Made by a program: the position numbers and the translations under genes. Of a DNA stretch of 64,000 bases, positions 63,977-64,000 are shown piece after piece. Source of the DNA: Cliona cf. orientalis (lineage: Eukaryota; Porifera; Demospongiae; Clionaida; Clionaidae); NCBI GenBank assembly GCA_963930775.1, contig OZ005689.1:31804235-31868234 (forward strand). The letters are read 5' to 3'. Position 1 is the stretch's first letter. Each line of letters begins with the position of its first letter. The notes under the pieces are model-generated. The model saw only the letters and a list, made by a program, of their open reading frames with translations, had not been told where the DNA came from and made no database searches.

Positions 63977-64000
63977 AAATCGGTAATGGTTGTCATAACT

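Overview
The window is eukaryotic, intron-containing and extremely rich in mobile elements. Introns of about 55-75 bp, YY1/NRF-1-like promoter motifs, and a mix of RecQ, DUF6589-like, P2X7-like, P-element-like, Helitron, Crypton, hAT, piggyBac, Ty1/copia and Ty3/gypsy fragments suggest a basal marine invertebrate. A sponge is my best guess and a cnidarian the alternative; this is inference from family content only. No prokaryotic operons, rRNA, intact tRNA or CRISPR array are visible.

Only two genes look like ordinary host genes. One is a single-exon REXO4/ISG20-type 3'-5' exonuclease at 1392-2156 (+). The other is the 5' end of an acidic, SUMO-interaction-motif-like protein at 63215-63847 (-), under an NRF-1/YY1-like promoter. 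Nearly everything else is mobile DNA in various states of decay.

The central observation is a family of DNA transposons that share GTGACC termini and make 4-bp, nearly always A/T-only target-site duplications (AAAT, ATAT, ATTA, AATT, ATTT, ATCT). Two members carry a multi-exon gene for a large protein with a DNCxGQNKN motif, resembling what I recall as the DUF7869 family. The first is 14609-19995 (+, 5.4 kb, decayed, with a nested MITE and an intronic satellite). The second is 44304-47941 (-, 3.6 kb, apparently one frameshift from intact, with a C-terminal CCHC knuckle). A third, heavily interrupted copy spans about 27735-33541 (-). Around them lie at least seven copies of a ~0.66 kb non-autonomous element (4726, 21370, 28895 partial, 29717, 32571, 56748, 59132) and a 1.3 kb one (3424-4721). 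TIR sequences fall into two classes that match the two autonomous lineages. Several insertion sites can be read before and after insertion in this same window, which fixes the 4-bp duplication.

Region by region. 1-3.4 kb: microsatellites and the exonuclease gene. 3.4-7.4 kb: non-autonomous elements and an ~80-bp-unit minisatellite split by a hAT-like MITE. 8.6-14.3 kb: DUF3987-like exons, a hAT pseudogene, a cysteine-rich CRC-like gene and a RecQ C-terminus. 14.3-24.3 kb: a DUF6589-like pseudogene (-) cut by two elements, then a P-element-like pseudogene. 24.6-27.7 kb: MITEs, a Helitron fragment and a RecQ N-terminus. 27.7-34 kb: the third transposon copy, riddled with insertions, abutting a Ty3 RT. 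34-37.3 kb: a P2X7-like first exon and low-complexity DNA. 37.3-43 kb: hAT C-terminus, Ty3 gag-pol and copia integrase. 43-48.7 kb: a Ty3 integrase gene interrupted by the 3.6 kb transposon, bracketed by 500-bp copia-derived inverted arms. 49.6-56.7 kb: P-like, Crypton, piggyBac, Helitron Rep and LINE remnants. 56.7-64 kb: two more 0.66 kb MITEs, a large hairpin, a hAT pseudogene and the acidic gene.
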